DNA from: Sweltsa coloradensis
Taxonomy: Eukaryota; Arthropoda; Insecta; Plecoptera; Chloroperlidae
Reading direction: 5' to 3'
Assembly (NCBI GenBank): GCA_024449915.1
Contig: JAMZAV010000317.1
Location: 937,501-1,001,500, forward strand
Length of the DNA stretch: 64,000 nucleotides
The translations under genes and the position numbers were made by a program. This document shows, piece by piece, positions 33,090 to 45,924 of this stretch; position 1 is the stretch's first letter, and every line of letters begins with the position of its first letter. Under the pieces are notes generated by a model, which saw only the letters and a list, made by a program, of their open reading frames with translations, ran no database searches and was not told where the DNA came from.

Positions 33090-35325
33090 TCAGGAGTACA
33101 TTTACTATAGCAAATGTTTTAGTTATTGAATTCTTAATCCTTTCCATTATTATAATTTATAAGAAACGGTAGTTAAAAAAAGAAAAAAAAAAAGTGTAGT
33201 AATATGCAGCGAGCAGTTTTTCACGGCTCATCCGCACGTCAAATGTGGGTATTTTAGATGAAAACACATATTACACGATCATATTAGCATGTACTGTAAA
33301 TTTTCGTTCAGTGCACTTTCTATCTAGAAAGTTAATTTATTTCTTGTCGAAACAGTCAGATGCATTTTTTGAAAGAGGTCTTGTCGAAATCCGATGAGTA
33401 GTTTTTTGTCAATTGAAGTTGAGAAAGCATGAACTTAATTTTGGGACTATTAATTTTAAAAATTATACTCGCATTGTTTGTATTTGATACTTCTGTTGGC
33501 ATTTTGTATGTGTTAATTAAGTGACAACAACAATTGAGATATAAGTAAATCTTCACTTAATTTTTAATTAATCGGTAAGTTATACGAATTTTGTTTCGGG
33601 ACATGACAATTCGGATTCATTGGCATTATGGCAGTAAAGTAGTATATTTTTATGACGATAGATCGAGGTTTTAGGTATACATAACAATACATAAGTAAAA
33701 AGTGGGATGATTTAACTAAAATGGTAATTAATTCGGTGATTAATTAATTTAATTAATTAATTTTTTTCATAACATTTATTTGCCTTAAAACTAGCTTTAA
33801 AATTATTCCAAGGTCGACCAGATTGTGTTAATTTTACAAAATTAATTGAGATTATTGTCATTATTTTTAATTAATTGAATTAATAGGAAAGTGATTGGAA
33901 TTCATTTTTGGAACTAATATTTTGCGGTTCATTGTGGTCATATTGTTCTTATGTGATACACGAGGTGACTTTGGTACGTGAATAAGAAACTTTTAATTGG
34001 GATTTAATTAATGCTTAATTTAATTAATTAATTAATCAAAAAGTTACAGGAATTTCGTTTATTTTAGTATAGTCTGAAAATTTTATGACAATCTAGCGAA
34101 TTCTACGTATAAATAATTATATATATACCAAAAAGTGCTATAATTGCAATACATTGTAATAATATATAAATATAATTAAAACTATTGTATTAACGGTAAA
34201 ATTTCTAATGACATTTTTGTAGAGCATTAAAAACCAAAAAAAACTAGTTTATCCAAATCTGATGATTACTTCTTGAGTTACAGCAATTTTAAGAATTATT
34301 TTGGCGGCCATCTTGTGGACGCCATGACAGGTGACTTATTTGCTACCATGCGTGTCCCCCGTGAAAATAACATTCTAAAATATGTCTTTTACCTGCTTCT
34401 AAATTTTGGTGCTGGTTTCCGGATTTGAAATGTTCCTATAGTTTTAGCAGCTTGGTTCCACGGACTATAGTGATAATTCGGTGAAGTAACTACCTCGACA
34501 TTCGATCTTTGTCAGATAACAAATGTAATCCAAACTTGAGGAAAGCCTAATTCATGGTTTTTAACTTAAATAGACAAAATAATGTTTTGTACTTTTTATT
34601 TTTATTATTATTTATTTTCATTTTAAACTAACAATTTTTCATTTCGTCCTGACCATTTTAACACGTTCCCCATCAGGGCACGTACTATCAGCCATCAACA
34701 TGGATTCTACTACCGTTCTACATCGTTATGGCCTCTCTTCCGGCTGATGTCAAGATTTCCAGACAATTCAATGTTGATGTTAGGAACCATTTCAAAATGT
34801 CTAAGTGAACACTTTCAAAAATGTTAAACAAGTTATAACTCATGCTTCGGCACCAATTATTTATTGTTCATCATACTGATCATCCTTTACTATCTTCGTT
34901 TATATTACTAGTTAATTTATTTTTAATGTATTATATTACAATGTGGTTGTTACATGTTACATTAAATACATAATTTGCCATAAGATCAACCTTTTGTATT
35001 TTCATTTCAATAAAGTAATTTCCAAACTAAATATTAAAAAATAACATGGCCATTTTGTGAACACCTTAATAATGTAACACACTTCAATCCTTAGATGCAT
35101 TTTAGGCCTGTCCCCCTACACACAAAATTGTGCATTTTCGAGCTACCCTTTCTGGCTCTTCTCAGGCTGAACAAATATGTAATATATATATACATATATC
35201 TTCCAAATAGTACAGCACACTATCCTTCAAAATTGAGTGTGAAATTTTTAAGTAATATACTATTTCAACTGTTTAAATATTTAATATTTAATATAATGTA
35301 TTAATTAGTTTTCACGCATAGGCCA
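33090..35325. other. Intergenic; no gene seen
   Basis: Very AT-rich, with many TAATTAAT tracts. No open frame with a motif and no convincing repeat. Confidence 0.4.
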
Positions 35326-35329
35326 GAAC

Positions 35330-36010
35330 GTGTTTATATAGAATCTGGCGTGTCCCAAGGCTCTTCATGTGTATTGTGTACGAAATGACCTCCTAGAATC
35401 AATGCCAGATATTTGCAATTGTTCGCTGATAACTCGAACGTCAAAGCGGCAGCTCTTTAAACAGGAAACATTAAGAAAAAACGCCAAACTGAAAACTTTA
35501 CCAGACATGCAATGCTAGTGGTTTGGTGAACTATACATACATATTTGAACTATTCGAAAACAGATTTTATTCTCTTTACACGTCTGATAAATACATCAGA
35601 GATTTCATTCATTTAGAAGAAAACACTGCAAACATTGAAGTGATAAATGTAGAAGAAAATGTTATAAAATATAAATTGCTAGCAAATTTATTGCTGCCTG
35701 TGATGAGGATTTCTAGACTGTTTGTTTTTTTTTAGATTGTAACTCAAGAATGAGTTATGGTATTGCATTTTGGGGTAATATTTAATAAAATGTCTACAGA
35801 TTTTCATGTCCACAAAAGCAATACGAATTATAACAAAATCATGTTTCAGTACCATCAAATACTTCAATCCTGGCACATGAATCTAATGCCACTACACGAA
35901 TAATTAAGGAAGCTGGTTTGATTTCCTGTGTGGCCAATACAATCGGTGTGCCTAGTGTTAATTATCCAGCCATTTGGAAGAGATTTTTTCCATCAATTTC
36001 ATCACTAGAT
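35330..36010 (+). pseudogene. Degraded LINE reverse-transcriptase remnant
   Basis: In shifting frames I read ESGVSQGSS (the GVPQGS box), NDLLESMP, then LFADNSNV in the position of the catalytic FADD box. Later come MSYGIAFWGN and NKIMFQYH, as in the C-terminal part of Jockey/CR1-group LINEs. Multiple stops and frameshifts; no intact frame. Confidence 0.5.
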
Positions 36011-36124
36011 CAATAGTTTTATCGTAGTCACTCAACGGTTTTATTTCATATCCTAACTGTCCAACATGTAAATTTAATGTTATTTTTTTGTTATTTTTAT
36101 TTTTATTAATAAACAACTATTTTG

Positions 36125-36250
36125 TTAATGATTTGGTACTAACACACAGCCATATTTATATTTTTTGTTCAATGTTTTTGTCCAGTCTGTTGTGGTTTTT
36201 TAATTGTTAGTTTGATAAAGACTCCTGTAAAGGAGTCGAAATATCACATT
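36125..36250 (+). repeat. Dispersed repeat ending in a hammerhead-like hairpin
   Basis: Matches 32680-32790, then adds TTGATAAA, GACTCC, TGTAAA, GGAGTC, GAAATATC at 36212-36245: a 6-bp stem flanked by TGATAAA and GAAA. This resembles the CUGAUGA-stem II-GAAA core of minimal hammerhead ribozymes found in retroelements, with two core changes (C to T and G to A). Confidence 0.45.
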
Positions 36251-37320
36251 TTAAATACAAATATCAATACCAGTGGAAAGTCGAATGATTTTTACCTAGA
36301 ACGTTACTACCTGTGTTATCGTTTCATTTTTAATAAACCATCTCTCTACTTTGAATTTATGTGCATGCAGCAACGACCATAAGTAAATCAAGGGGTCTAA
36401 CTAGTTCTATCTACTGACTACATCCATCCCTTGATTTACTTCTGCTCCAAGGTAGACAAATTCGTCCTAAACATCGTCACCTTAGAACTTATTTGTGCCA
36501 TTTCCACTTTTCCCTTTTTTGGTGTTAACTATTTTAGAGTTATTGTTAGTGCTCTTGAATGCTAATTAACAATAACGTGGTTCAATATTTTAGATAAAAC
36601 ATTGTTTCTAGCAATGGAAGTTTTTGTCACTTGCATCAGATGATACAATTTATTAGTGCTTATTTGTGCCATAGCCATATTGATGATCTTTCTAACCTCA
36701 CTTTGTTGGATATGGCACACAATTTAAAAAAAAAAAACAATGTTATGGTCCGATCATAAAGTTTCATACAATGAAATATTTGGGATAAACTGAACAATGC
36801 AATGACACAAACAAAAATTTAAAAAAAGGGTTTTTAATATTTTGAATTAAAATTGTTTGTGATTTTTTTAACGGCAATTTGCATGAAATTACCTATCTGG
36901 ATCACTAATGTGATGCCTCATAAACTATTGTCCTGCATGACAACATCATTTTTTCACAAAAAAGTTCAAAGAAATTCAGTAAATAACGAAAGAACTAAGA
37001 TTTTTTAGTTTTTATGCGTCTGGCTCAACAATGAGTTTTGGTTGTTATGAAGTCCAAAAGTGCCCACGTCGATAATATTGACGTTGAAATCGTCGCACGC
37101 TTAAGTGCCAGCGTCAATTTTTTCAACCTTTTAAATGACGCGCGTTTCACGTAGTACTCAACTACGATTCTAGATAGCGATACTAGTCATATTAATGAAA
37201 CGAATGATTCAATCATTTCATTGACATTTGTTGTTCCATATCCAACCAGAAGTGCTTAATTATATTACGTTTACCAACGGTTTTACACTAGGAAAAACTT
37301 TTTAATATTCTTTATTATTT
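36251..37320. other. Intergenic; no gene seen
   Basis: AT-rich; no supportable frame, motif or repeat. Confidence 0.4.
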
Positions 37321-37500
<180 letters not shown>

Positions 37501-37987
37501 AAAATTAAAAAAATACAGCAAATATTTCTTAAACTCGACCATAAATCGCGGTTTGGCAATTAATCAAAAGTTTGATCCTCACTTTCTTCACTTTGATTAA
37601 AGCGGATATGGTACAAATAAGTTCTAAGGTTACGACTTGACAATGATGTTTAAACAATCGAACTTAATAAAGACTCATTATTAAGATCATGGAATAAAGA
37701 TCACATTCACAAACTAAAACTCCACCTTAAAATTTAGCCTATAATAAACTCTTTATACATATTCCCCTGTTTAATCACGTACCAATTAATATAAAACACA
37801 TTTCATCAATAACTTAGTTTCCACAAATTGGTGTATAATGTTGATTATCCTTCTTTACCACACAGTAGAATACCTAGAGAACTAATTGAAGAAATGAAAT
37901 TAATTATTTAACAATGCTGCGTTATCAAACTATAGTGTATAGTTCTCATTGTGTTATGAATTCTATTTTTAACACAACAATTAAATT

Positions 37988-38047
<60 letters not shown>
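37988..38047. repeat. (TAA)n microsatellite
   Basis: About 19 units directly preceding the 291-bp tandem array; a similar tract follows the array at 38729-38800. Confidence 0.95.
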
Positions 38048-38048
<1 letters not shown>

Positions 38049-38054
38049 TTTAAA

Positions 38055-38727
38055 CATGGCTTAATGGTAGGCGACTATGACGCTGTTATGTTAGTACTTT
38101 AGACAGAAATTAAAAAAGTGACTACACCGGGGTTTGAACCCGGGACCTTAGCTTACCGGGCTATGCTCTTACCAACTGAGCTATGCGGCCACCAATTTAA
38201 AACTGTCTAATTTTTGGTCTGTTTTGTACATTGTTAATAACGTGTGTAGAGCAGATTGCACTGCCTATTAGACTACACATGAAAATAACTTGGAGAAATA
38301 CAAACCATCTCTGTAACCCTAGAGTTGGGAAATATGATGTTTAAACTTGGCTTTATAGTAGGCGACTATGACGCTGTTATGTTAGTACTTTAGACAGAAA
38401 TTAAAAAAGTGACTACACCGGGGTTTGAACCCGGGACCTTAGCTTACCGGGCTATGCTCTTACCAACTGAGCTATGCGGCCACCAATTTAAAACTGTCTA
38501 ATTTTTGGTCTGTTTTGTACATTGTTAATAACGTGTGTAGAGCAGATTGCACTGCCTATTAGACTACACATGAAAATAACTTGGAGAAATACAAACCATC
38601 TCTGTAACCCTAGAGTTGGGAAATATGATGTTTAAACTTGGCTTTATAGTAGGCGACTATGACGCTGTTATGTTAGTACTTTAGACAGAAATTAAAAAAG
38701 TGACTACACCGGGGTTTGAACCCGGGA
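38055..38727 (-). repeat. Tandem array of a 291-bp unit containing a tRNA-like sequence
   Basis: TAGGCGACTATGACGCTG starts at 38068, 38359 and 38650. Units one and two appear identical over the shared stretch, and the third is cut within the tRNA-like core at GTTTGAACCCGGGA. On the minus strand each core has box A (TAGCTCAGTTGG), a GCTC/GAGC D stem and a CCGGG/CCCGG T stem. The acceptor stem is imperfect and the anticodon loop reads CCGGTAA. Relatives at 4.7 and 27.6 kb show it belongs to a foldback element; it is not a functional tRNA cluster. Confidence 0.8.
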
Positions 38728-38754
38728 TATAATAATAAATAATATAAATATATA

Positions 38755-38799
<45 letters not shown>

Positions 38800-39028
38800 T
38801 TTTTTTTTTTTAAATCAATTTATCAATTTATTTTCACAAAACACAAATTAACATTGTTACATCTCATGGAAACCCACAAAGCCCATTATGCGGGCTCATC
38901 TGTGGAATAAGCAACATCAAATAAACTACACAAAAAACAACCAATAATAATAATAATAATAATAATAATAATTTAATTCAATTCAATTTATTTCACAAAA
39001 CACATATTACATTGTTTTATCTCAATGA

Positions 39029-39078
<50 letters not shown>

Positions 39079-39145
39079 TAATAATAATAATAACAATAAT
39101 AATAATAATAATAATAATAACAATAATAATAAAAGCAAAAATCTC
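38728..39145. repeat. TAA microsatellites with two short LINE-3'-like fragments
   Basis: TAA/ATA repeats at 38729-38800, 38944-38972 and 39029-39132 alternate with two fragments, both with AATTTATTTT(CAC)AAAACACA then ATTACATTGTT. These look like repeated 3' ends of one element family joined at TAA tracts. Confidence 0.7.
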
Positions 39146-39169
39146 AGTACCAACCATGTCGGGTTGAGT

Positions 39170-39530
39170 AGTGGTTTTTCACCATTATCTAGGGCATGAA
39201 ACTGTATATACCTCATCATCCGACTCCTTCCTCTCCACCAATTTACTCCACTCTCTTCTGTCCTCCCACAGCTTTACTCTTGCCACATGCTCCCACACTT
39301 CACCTCGTCTTCAACGTCTTTTTGAATTAATCTTCCCCATTTCTCTCTTGGCCTTCCTACTTTTAGTTTCCCCTCCTCTGCCCCATCAAATTCTCGTTTT
39401 GAAATCTTCTCCCCTCCCATCCTTTTCATATGTCCAAACCATCTTAGACGTTCTCTTCCTCGTTTTTACCCCAGTCTCTCCAGTCCCAGTTCTTTTCTGA
39501 TTACACAACTTCTTACAGTTGCATTAACTT
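39170..39530 (-). pseudogene. LINE C-terminal fragment
   Basis: The minus-strand frame reads RLRWFGHMKRMGGEKISKRE, then KLKVGRPREKWGRLIQKDVE, a frameshift, then LWEDRREWSKLVERKESDDE. The WFGHxxRM and GRPxxxW pattern is the usual C-terminus of many LINE polyproteins. The plus-strand frame 39171-39500 is its shadow. Non-functional fragment. Confidence 0.7.
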
Positions 39531-39539
39531 AATAATAAT

Positions 39540-40325
39540 AAAAAAAATTTGCTGTCATCACAAATAAGTTGATATCAATTATTCACAAACTTTACTTGTA
39601 AAAAACACTTACTGACGTTTTACTAACATGCGTTTGGATAACTTATACAAGTGGTGATTTGTTGGTTGCCGAACCAATCAACCCAGATACCGTCTATACT
39701 AATATAAAATTACACATTAAAAAATATTATACAGGGTCATTTCATTCGCTGAAAAATAATTATTAATGCGATTGGTTTAGCAAATGTGTTACTGTTTTTT
39801 TTTTGTAAATGAGATACTACCTCGGAGCTCCCGCTCTTTGTCGGAGACAAATGAGTGCTAAGATTGTTGCGTAATGGCCGTCTCACCCGCCGTCAAAACA
39901 TAACCTCATTTTATCTTTGACAATTGGAAATAAGAACGCAAGTGAACCAAAACTACTCAAACAATTCAAATTGAGTTATAATTGCACTCCTATACAAAGC
40001 ATAGCAATTTATTGTAAAATTTTGCATTTTCAGGCTGTGAGACATGTTCACCCAAACTGTTTGGTGAGGGAAAACTTGACCGTTGAAACGAAACGCCAAT
40101 TCTCAAAATAGTGTTATGTCATTTCGTATCAACCAAGTTTTCAGAGCGCCTTATAGAATAAGAGTCCGGTACGAATAATAGAAAACGCCATTACTTTAAC
40201 ATGGAGACAGCAATGAACGAACAGGCAAACAAACGTTTTATCACTATGGTCGGTATATGCTCAAACAATGTGGTGCAGTTTACAATCACCCAATTATTAT
40301 AACCGTGTGTCAGGCCAATATAATA
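39540..40325. other. Intergenic; no gene seen
   Basis: No feature supported beyond short chance frames such as 39917-40111. Confidence 0.4.
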
Positions 40326-40327
40326 GC

Positions 40328-40505
40328 GTCCTAGCGTCTTGGAATCCTAGCGTTCCAGCGGCCTAGCGACCTAGCATCCTAGCGTCATAACTTCCTGGAA
40401 TCCTAGCAACCCAGCGTCCTAGCGTCCTAGTGTCCTAGCGTTCTGACATCCTAGCGACCTAGCGTTATAGCGTCCTAGCATCCTAGCGACCTAGCGTCCT
40501 ACAGT
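40328..40505. repeat. Minisatellite of about 9-10 bp (GCGTCCTAG)n
   Basis: Roughly 18 units with variants such as GCATCCTAG, GCGACCTAG and GCGTTCTG. The many point variants between units indicate an old or gene-converting array. Confidence 0.85.
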
Positions 40506-41057
40506 GACCATCGCTCAGACGACTATTTCATTGTTAAAATGCATAGCATTTACATAATATACCAGAAATAGAAAGAAGTAGAAAACAAAATTCAAATATA
40601 TTTTTACTACGTACGTGACAAGAGGGATCCGTATGTATGAGGTTCGTCAAAAAGTAACATGGCATACATTTCGAATAACAATCTATTGCCAGGTACTGAT
40701 CTTAAAAGTTATTTCTTTAGTGCGAAGACAACAATATATATATATATATATGTATGTCCAGTTTTCTTCTCGTACTTTACCTTTTTTAAATAAAGTGTCA
40801 CAGATGTTTTCGTGCGAGTCCTTTAAGTAAACAAAAAATTGCAAATTTTTGTTGATGTTGAAAAATTGTGTGTGAGAAAACGGAGCTAGAATTTAAAAAT
40901 GAACCATGCACGACGATTTATATCACTTCGAACTTCAGTTTGCAAAATATTATCTTGATCGATGGAAAAATTTAGGCGCAGTTCGAAAAGTCCGAACGCA
41001 CGATGTCGGCTTGATAGTCTGAAGTTATTTCCCTCTTGGGATTCATCTTCTGATTTC

Positions 41058-41232
41058 CTGCACTTTGCACTTGAACTTTGCACTTTGCACTTTGCACTTG
41101 CACTTTACACTTTGCACTTTGCACTTTGCACTTTGCACTTGGACTTTGCACTTTGCACTACGTACTTTACACTTTGCACTTTGTACTTTGCACTTTGCAC
41201 TTTGGAATTTGTACTTTACTCTTCGCACTTTG
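41058..41232. repeat. Heptamer minisatellite (ACTTTGC)n
   Basis: About 24 units with scattered variants (ACTTGA, ACTTGG, ACTACGT). All frames stay open on both strands, giving the spurious repeat peptides CTLHFAL and KCKVQSA. Confidence 0.9.
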
Positions 41233-41619
41233 GATACTTGATATGGTGCAGAGCATAGGTTGTATTCAGGGAATTGTTATTAGTATGAGATTTGTCAAAA
41301 GTATTCCCAATCTTTTACTGTGAGTTAAGGGTGAATCAAAGAGAGGGTAAGACTTCTCCTTTGTACATCGCATTTCGAGAGGGACTTTGAATAGGAAGGT
41401 CACAATTTGACCCCGCCCACAGGCCATATCCATCCCCTTGGTTTAACTGATACAAATGCTGATTTGTGGATTTGTACCTTTGAAATTGGCAAATCACTTT
41501 ATTGATTTTTAACATTTACCATAATATTCACAACTGTAACGTTTTTCTACAACAACGCCATCTTATTCGAGATATTGTTCACCAAAAATTTTGATCATGT
41601 CACGTAATATACAAAGAAT

Positions 41620-41870
41620 ACTAGGAAAACGCTTAAGACCCGCCGCGTTGATGGATGAGCGTAATTTTTTACAACGAAAAAAGCGTAAAATTGCGATTTT
41701 TTAACAAATAGTTTTTTGATTACGCTCAAATTTCACACGAATATATTAATTTATAAAATTAGAGTTCTGTGAAAAAATCATTACAATCGGATAAAGCATG
41801 TAGGTGTTATAAGTCGAAGAAATTGTTTAGAAATCGAAAAAATCGAAAAATTAGTAAACAAAAAAGAAAA
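41620..41870 (-). mobile_element. Dispersed GGATGAGCG-ended repeat, copy 3 (partial)
   Basis: CTAGGAAAACGCTTAAGACC then CGCCGCGTTGATGGATGAGC, followed by the shared GATTACGCTCAAATTTCACA and GATAAAGCATGTAGGTGTTA blocks. It stops near 41870 without the other end. Confidence 0.6.
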
Positions 41871-43690
41871 ATTGTTATGGAATTTTTATGATTATGACTT
41901 GGGGTTATTCCGTTTTCCTTCAACTTTGAACTCATTCTTATGGTTAAAATTATAAACAATCAAAATGCATCATAAATCGCAACTTAGAACGCTTGTGAAT
42001 TATTTAAGTGTCACACTAGCAGACAGATGATAGGCTTAGCTTAAAGTTAATAAAGAAAATTTTCACTTCTACCCCGAAACTGTAGGCCCAAATCTTTGTA
42101 TTATTTTATTATTTACAAATAATACTATTACAGCCATTCTAAATTGTACTGATACACGATTCTAAAAAACTACATTATTTTGAATTCTTCCTAATCTGAC
42201 TTTAACAATCTTAATCATATTGTAATAACATCCCGTCACAGAACCGGTGTTACGTCCCATCCTGTCTGTCTGTGCCCAAGGTCATTGATTTGCGCACCTA
42301 CGACGTCCGCGTCTCGCCCTGGTGATTGAACATCCTCTGTGTTGTTAGTATTGACGTCATCGGTCCATTATCATACGAAGCTCCTGTTCTGATTGGGGGT
42401 TTACCCAGAAGTTTACCTCACTCCAACGATTGAGTTTACTGAGCGGTGCGCGCCAGTGACGTTTGTCAAATGATAATATGATGTTTTCGTTGATACTATA
42501 TTCGGTGATTGTATCTGCGCGTCCTTAGAACCAGGGCGTGGCTCGGAAGCGAAGTTGTACTAACTGGGTTAAATTAACTAAATCACACATGTAAACCAAT
42601 TTTGATATTCAATGTATTAATTTAGCGTCTATTCTATTGAGATAAAAGTTATTCACAAACAAGGACCAAAAATATTTACTAAGTACATAAATACTCACAA
42701 AATAATCATGGTTTAAAAAATAAAAAAAAAAAATATATTACTATACAACAATGTACAATAAATTGTAATATTTATAATTTTGTACAACAAAATAAAATAA
42801 TCAACCTTGACTGTACTAAATTAAAATCAATTAAATAGAAATAAAGGATCGGAAAACGATAAAAGGGAAAATAAATGAAAGTAATTTATTAGACGGACCC
42901 ACTCAAACAAAGCTATGAATAAGTTATTACCAAAAGCTACAAACAACAATCGGGGAATAATCAAACTTTCGCGGAAGAAAACACCGCACCATGACCGAAC
43001 GTGTCTTCATTCTTTTGTTCAAATCTTGAAAATTGTTAAACGTGCCAACAAAGAATACACTTATTCATAAACTGTTTCATTTTCCCTCCAGCCGCATCGA
43101 TTTATACACACATTCCTTTTTGATGAGGTAACAGTCAACTTATAATAATATTTTGCCACTGAAAAAGCTTAAAGTAAAATGAACAGCTGACAATCAGCTT
43201 CACGTCCTAGTCACTGATACATTTACATAAAATATTCACATTATACACATTCTGACCACACAAAATCTTACAATAAACAAACGTACATTCATAATATGAC
43301 TATGTCCATAGTCCTCTTTACGTTGTGTATAATTATGTTATAAACACATATTATACACACATGTATGTTATATTCTTACAGAAACTAAATATAATATTCA
43401 TACTTAACGCATGCAAATAATTTGCAAAATTCAGCCAAAATTAACAAGAAATATGTTCTAAAACAAAACACAAGTTAATGTAACTTCCACACACCCATAA
43501 CAATTGGTGTCTGGTTAAATCACTTCCTTCTTAATTAGCAGCAACACTAGATATTATCATTATGTATTATCTTTCGTGAGTCTGAGTCATACTTAGAATA
43601 GAATTGTATTTTAGCATGGGCACACGATAGTGAGGTTGTATACATTGTGTTAATTTCTATAGTGTTACCTATAAAAATATTAATATATTT
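41871..43690. other. Intergenic; no gene seen
   Basis: No open frame or repeat supported. A moderately GC-rich stretch at about 42235-42545 stands out from the AT-rich flanks but has no frame or motif that I recognise. Confidence 0.4.
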
Positions 43691-43696
43691 TTTTCG

Positions 43697-43946
43697 TAGG
43701 AAGTCTGCCCAAGAGTGCAATCATGCCCCTCTTCAGGTTTATACCTATAGGTGTTGCGGATAGAACAATTGTGAAGGGATGCCCGAGGGCTGTAGAAAAG
43801 AACTCACTCCCTTGCTTCGCATTAATGACCGAGGAAAACCTCCGAAAAATCCTTCAATCAGGATTGCCGGTCGAGGCGGGATTTGAACCAAGGACTTCCC
43901 TAATCAGAGTCGCGCGCTTAACGCTCAAGCCAACACTGTTGGTATA
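43697..43946 (-). mobile_element. tRNA-headed SINE, copy 2
   Basis: Minus-strand head ACCAACAGTGTTGGCTTGAG, then CGTTAAGCGCGCGACTCTGA, box-B-like GGTTCAAATCCC, and the body shared with 29191-29441. The plus-strand frame 43723-43947 is a by-product. Confidence 0.65.
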
Positions 43947-44440
43947 AAAAAATGTTAGAAAACAATAAAAAAAATATTAGAAAACAAACCACCTTATTCG
44001 TACACATTGTAGACGATTGGTCAAGTTTGTACATCTCATTCAGATTAGACTTATATAAAAACCTTTATTACGATGCCTACTTGTTGATTTTCGAACTTTT
44101 TCTCTCAATTACCAATTTCAATGTCTGTTCTATTTATCTCCTTTGTAAATTGTTATTTCTCTTAAGTCCAAGCAAATTAGAATATTCTAAACCCACCCGT
44201 TGGGTCAAAATCGACAAAATCTCCAACCAAAGTAAACGTATTAAGTGAGATCCTTGTTCCTTTGGATTAAGAAAGTTTTGAAATTAATATCAAAATGCAT
44301 GAAGGTTGGGTGACACTTCGAAAACTCCCTAACTCTGAATGTAGTTTGAAGAACATGGTTGTGGCGCCCATCGCGTGAACCAAGATCAAACGAAAATAAG
44401 CTATTACTTTTTCCGATTTATGTAGTCAGACAAATCTCCA

Positions 44441-45045
44441 AGGCTATATGACCGCGTATTTCTATTTTCCTGAATATGCTCCCAACTCAAAATATAGTGA
44501 ATGACTTTGAAACCTAGCTCTATAAGAAAAAATAACTATTTTTTCAAATTTTTCTGATCGGGCACACGGCCAATATCGCCACTTCAAAATAATTTCAAAC
44601 TTCAATTCGCCCAAGCACACCATTCAACGTAGATAGTTGTGTTTTTGTGACATGAATTTTCAACTGGTTTTCTAAATCCTGACTATTTTTTTTACAATTG
44701 TCTTTCCTGCGAATGTTTTCGTTTGGCGGTATTTTATACCGATTTGTACCGGCAAACAAAAAAATTCGCAGGAAAAACAATTGTTAAAAAAATCTAGGTC
44801 AGCCTCTAGAAAACCAGTTGAATATGAATGTCACAAAAACAAAAACAATGAATGGTGTGCTTGGGCGAATTGAAGTTTATAATTATTGTGCGAAGAAGCG
44901 ATATTTGCCGTGTGCCAGATCAGAAAAAAAAGAAAAAAAAAATAGTTTCGACTTTCTAAAAGAGCCAATTTTAAAAGCCATTAAGTACATTTTGACTTGA
45001 TATCATATTTGAGAAAATAGAAAAACGCGGTCGTATAGTCTTAAA
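44441..45045. repeat. Near-perfect palindrome, ~300-base arms with almost no loop
   Basis: The left arm runs from TATATGACCGCG through GGGCACACGGCCAATATCGC and TTCGCCCAAGCACACCATTC to the centre near 44738 (CGGTATTTTATACCG). The right arm is its inverted copy ending CGCGGTCGTATA. Mismatches are few and increase outward. No protein is encoded. It could be a palindromic MITE or a source of long hairpin RNA. Confidence 0.85.
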
Positions 45046-45852
45046 TGGACTTATTAACATTAATTCAATTCAAAAATAAACATAATAACACTTACTTATT
45101 TCATAAATAAATTAGATGTGTGCAAATGTAAAAAAAAAATATACACATTCCGGATCCATTTTGTAGAGATAGGTTGTAATATAAGTTTTGTTGAGTACAT
45201 ATATTTTCATGTCTGCAATCACATTGATTGATCTGTGTAGCAGACATTGTGGCTCCCAACACGGCGTGCGTCACAATTTTGATATCATTTAAGCGATCGG
45301 CCTGAGAGAAATCATGTGGAAAACAGGGAGGAAATGAGATTTGTGTTATAGTTATAAACTTAATGAGATCTTTAGAAATAATAATTGATTGGGATCCCCG
45401 TAGTTTAAACATAAATGATATTACTGCCATAAGTTCTGGGCCTCAGTGACCTTGGAGGGACCTTATAATACGTCCCTGGCAATATAATATGCCATAGTGA
45501 TTAGCAGAGGGAGCGATGATGTTCACTTTAAATGTCTTGCTCACTGCTTCCATCATAACGGTAAGCTCCCAACATCAACAGCAACACTATAGTAATACGT
45601 CCCATTTAAGGTGAGCATTGAAAGAACGGTAAGAAGACATCTGAACTGCCAGGTCTCTTGTCAGTATCAACATCATTAAGAAGATCAAATTCAATTTTGT
45701 ATCGGTAATGGATTATTTATTTCTTGTTTGTTATCACGTTTTATTTGCATGGCTAAATGAGGAGAAGTCTCCATGTTCATATCTACACCAATTGACAAAA
45801 GAATTTTATTTATTTATTTAAGTATTTATTTATTTATTTATGGTTTAAAGTC

Positions 45853-45920
45853 CCCCACTGAAAATCAGTTAAATGACTTGAGTGGGTAGACTCTAAATAC
45901 AAATTTATTTGTTATTTACT
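45853..45920 (+). repeat. SINE tail fragment
   Basis: CCCCCACTGAAAATCAGTTA then GAGTGGGTAGACTCTAAATA and ATTTATT, matching the 3' end of the element at 59340-59775. Confidence 0.6.
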
Positions 45921-45924
45921 TATT

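Noticed and set aside
38055..38727. Cluster of functional tRNA genes
   Set aside because: The acceptor stem is imperfect, the third copy is cut mid-gene, and the unit is part of a dispersed foldback repeat found elsewhere without an intact tRNA.
41043..41323. Repeat-peptide genes on both strands
   Set aside because: A 7-bp repeat without stops keeps all frames open by chance. No start, signal or splice context.
43723..43947. 74-residue plus-strand protein
   Set aside because: It lies entirely within the antisense of a tRNA-headed SINE.
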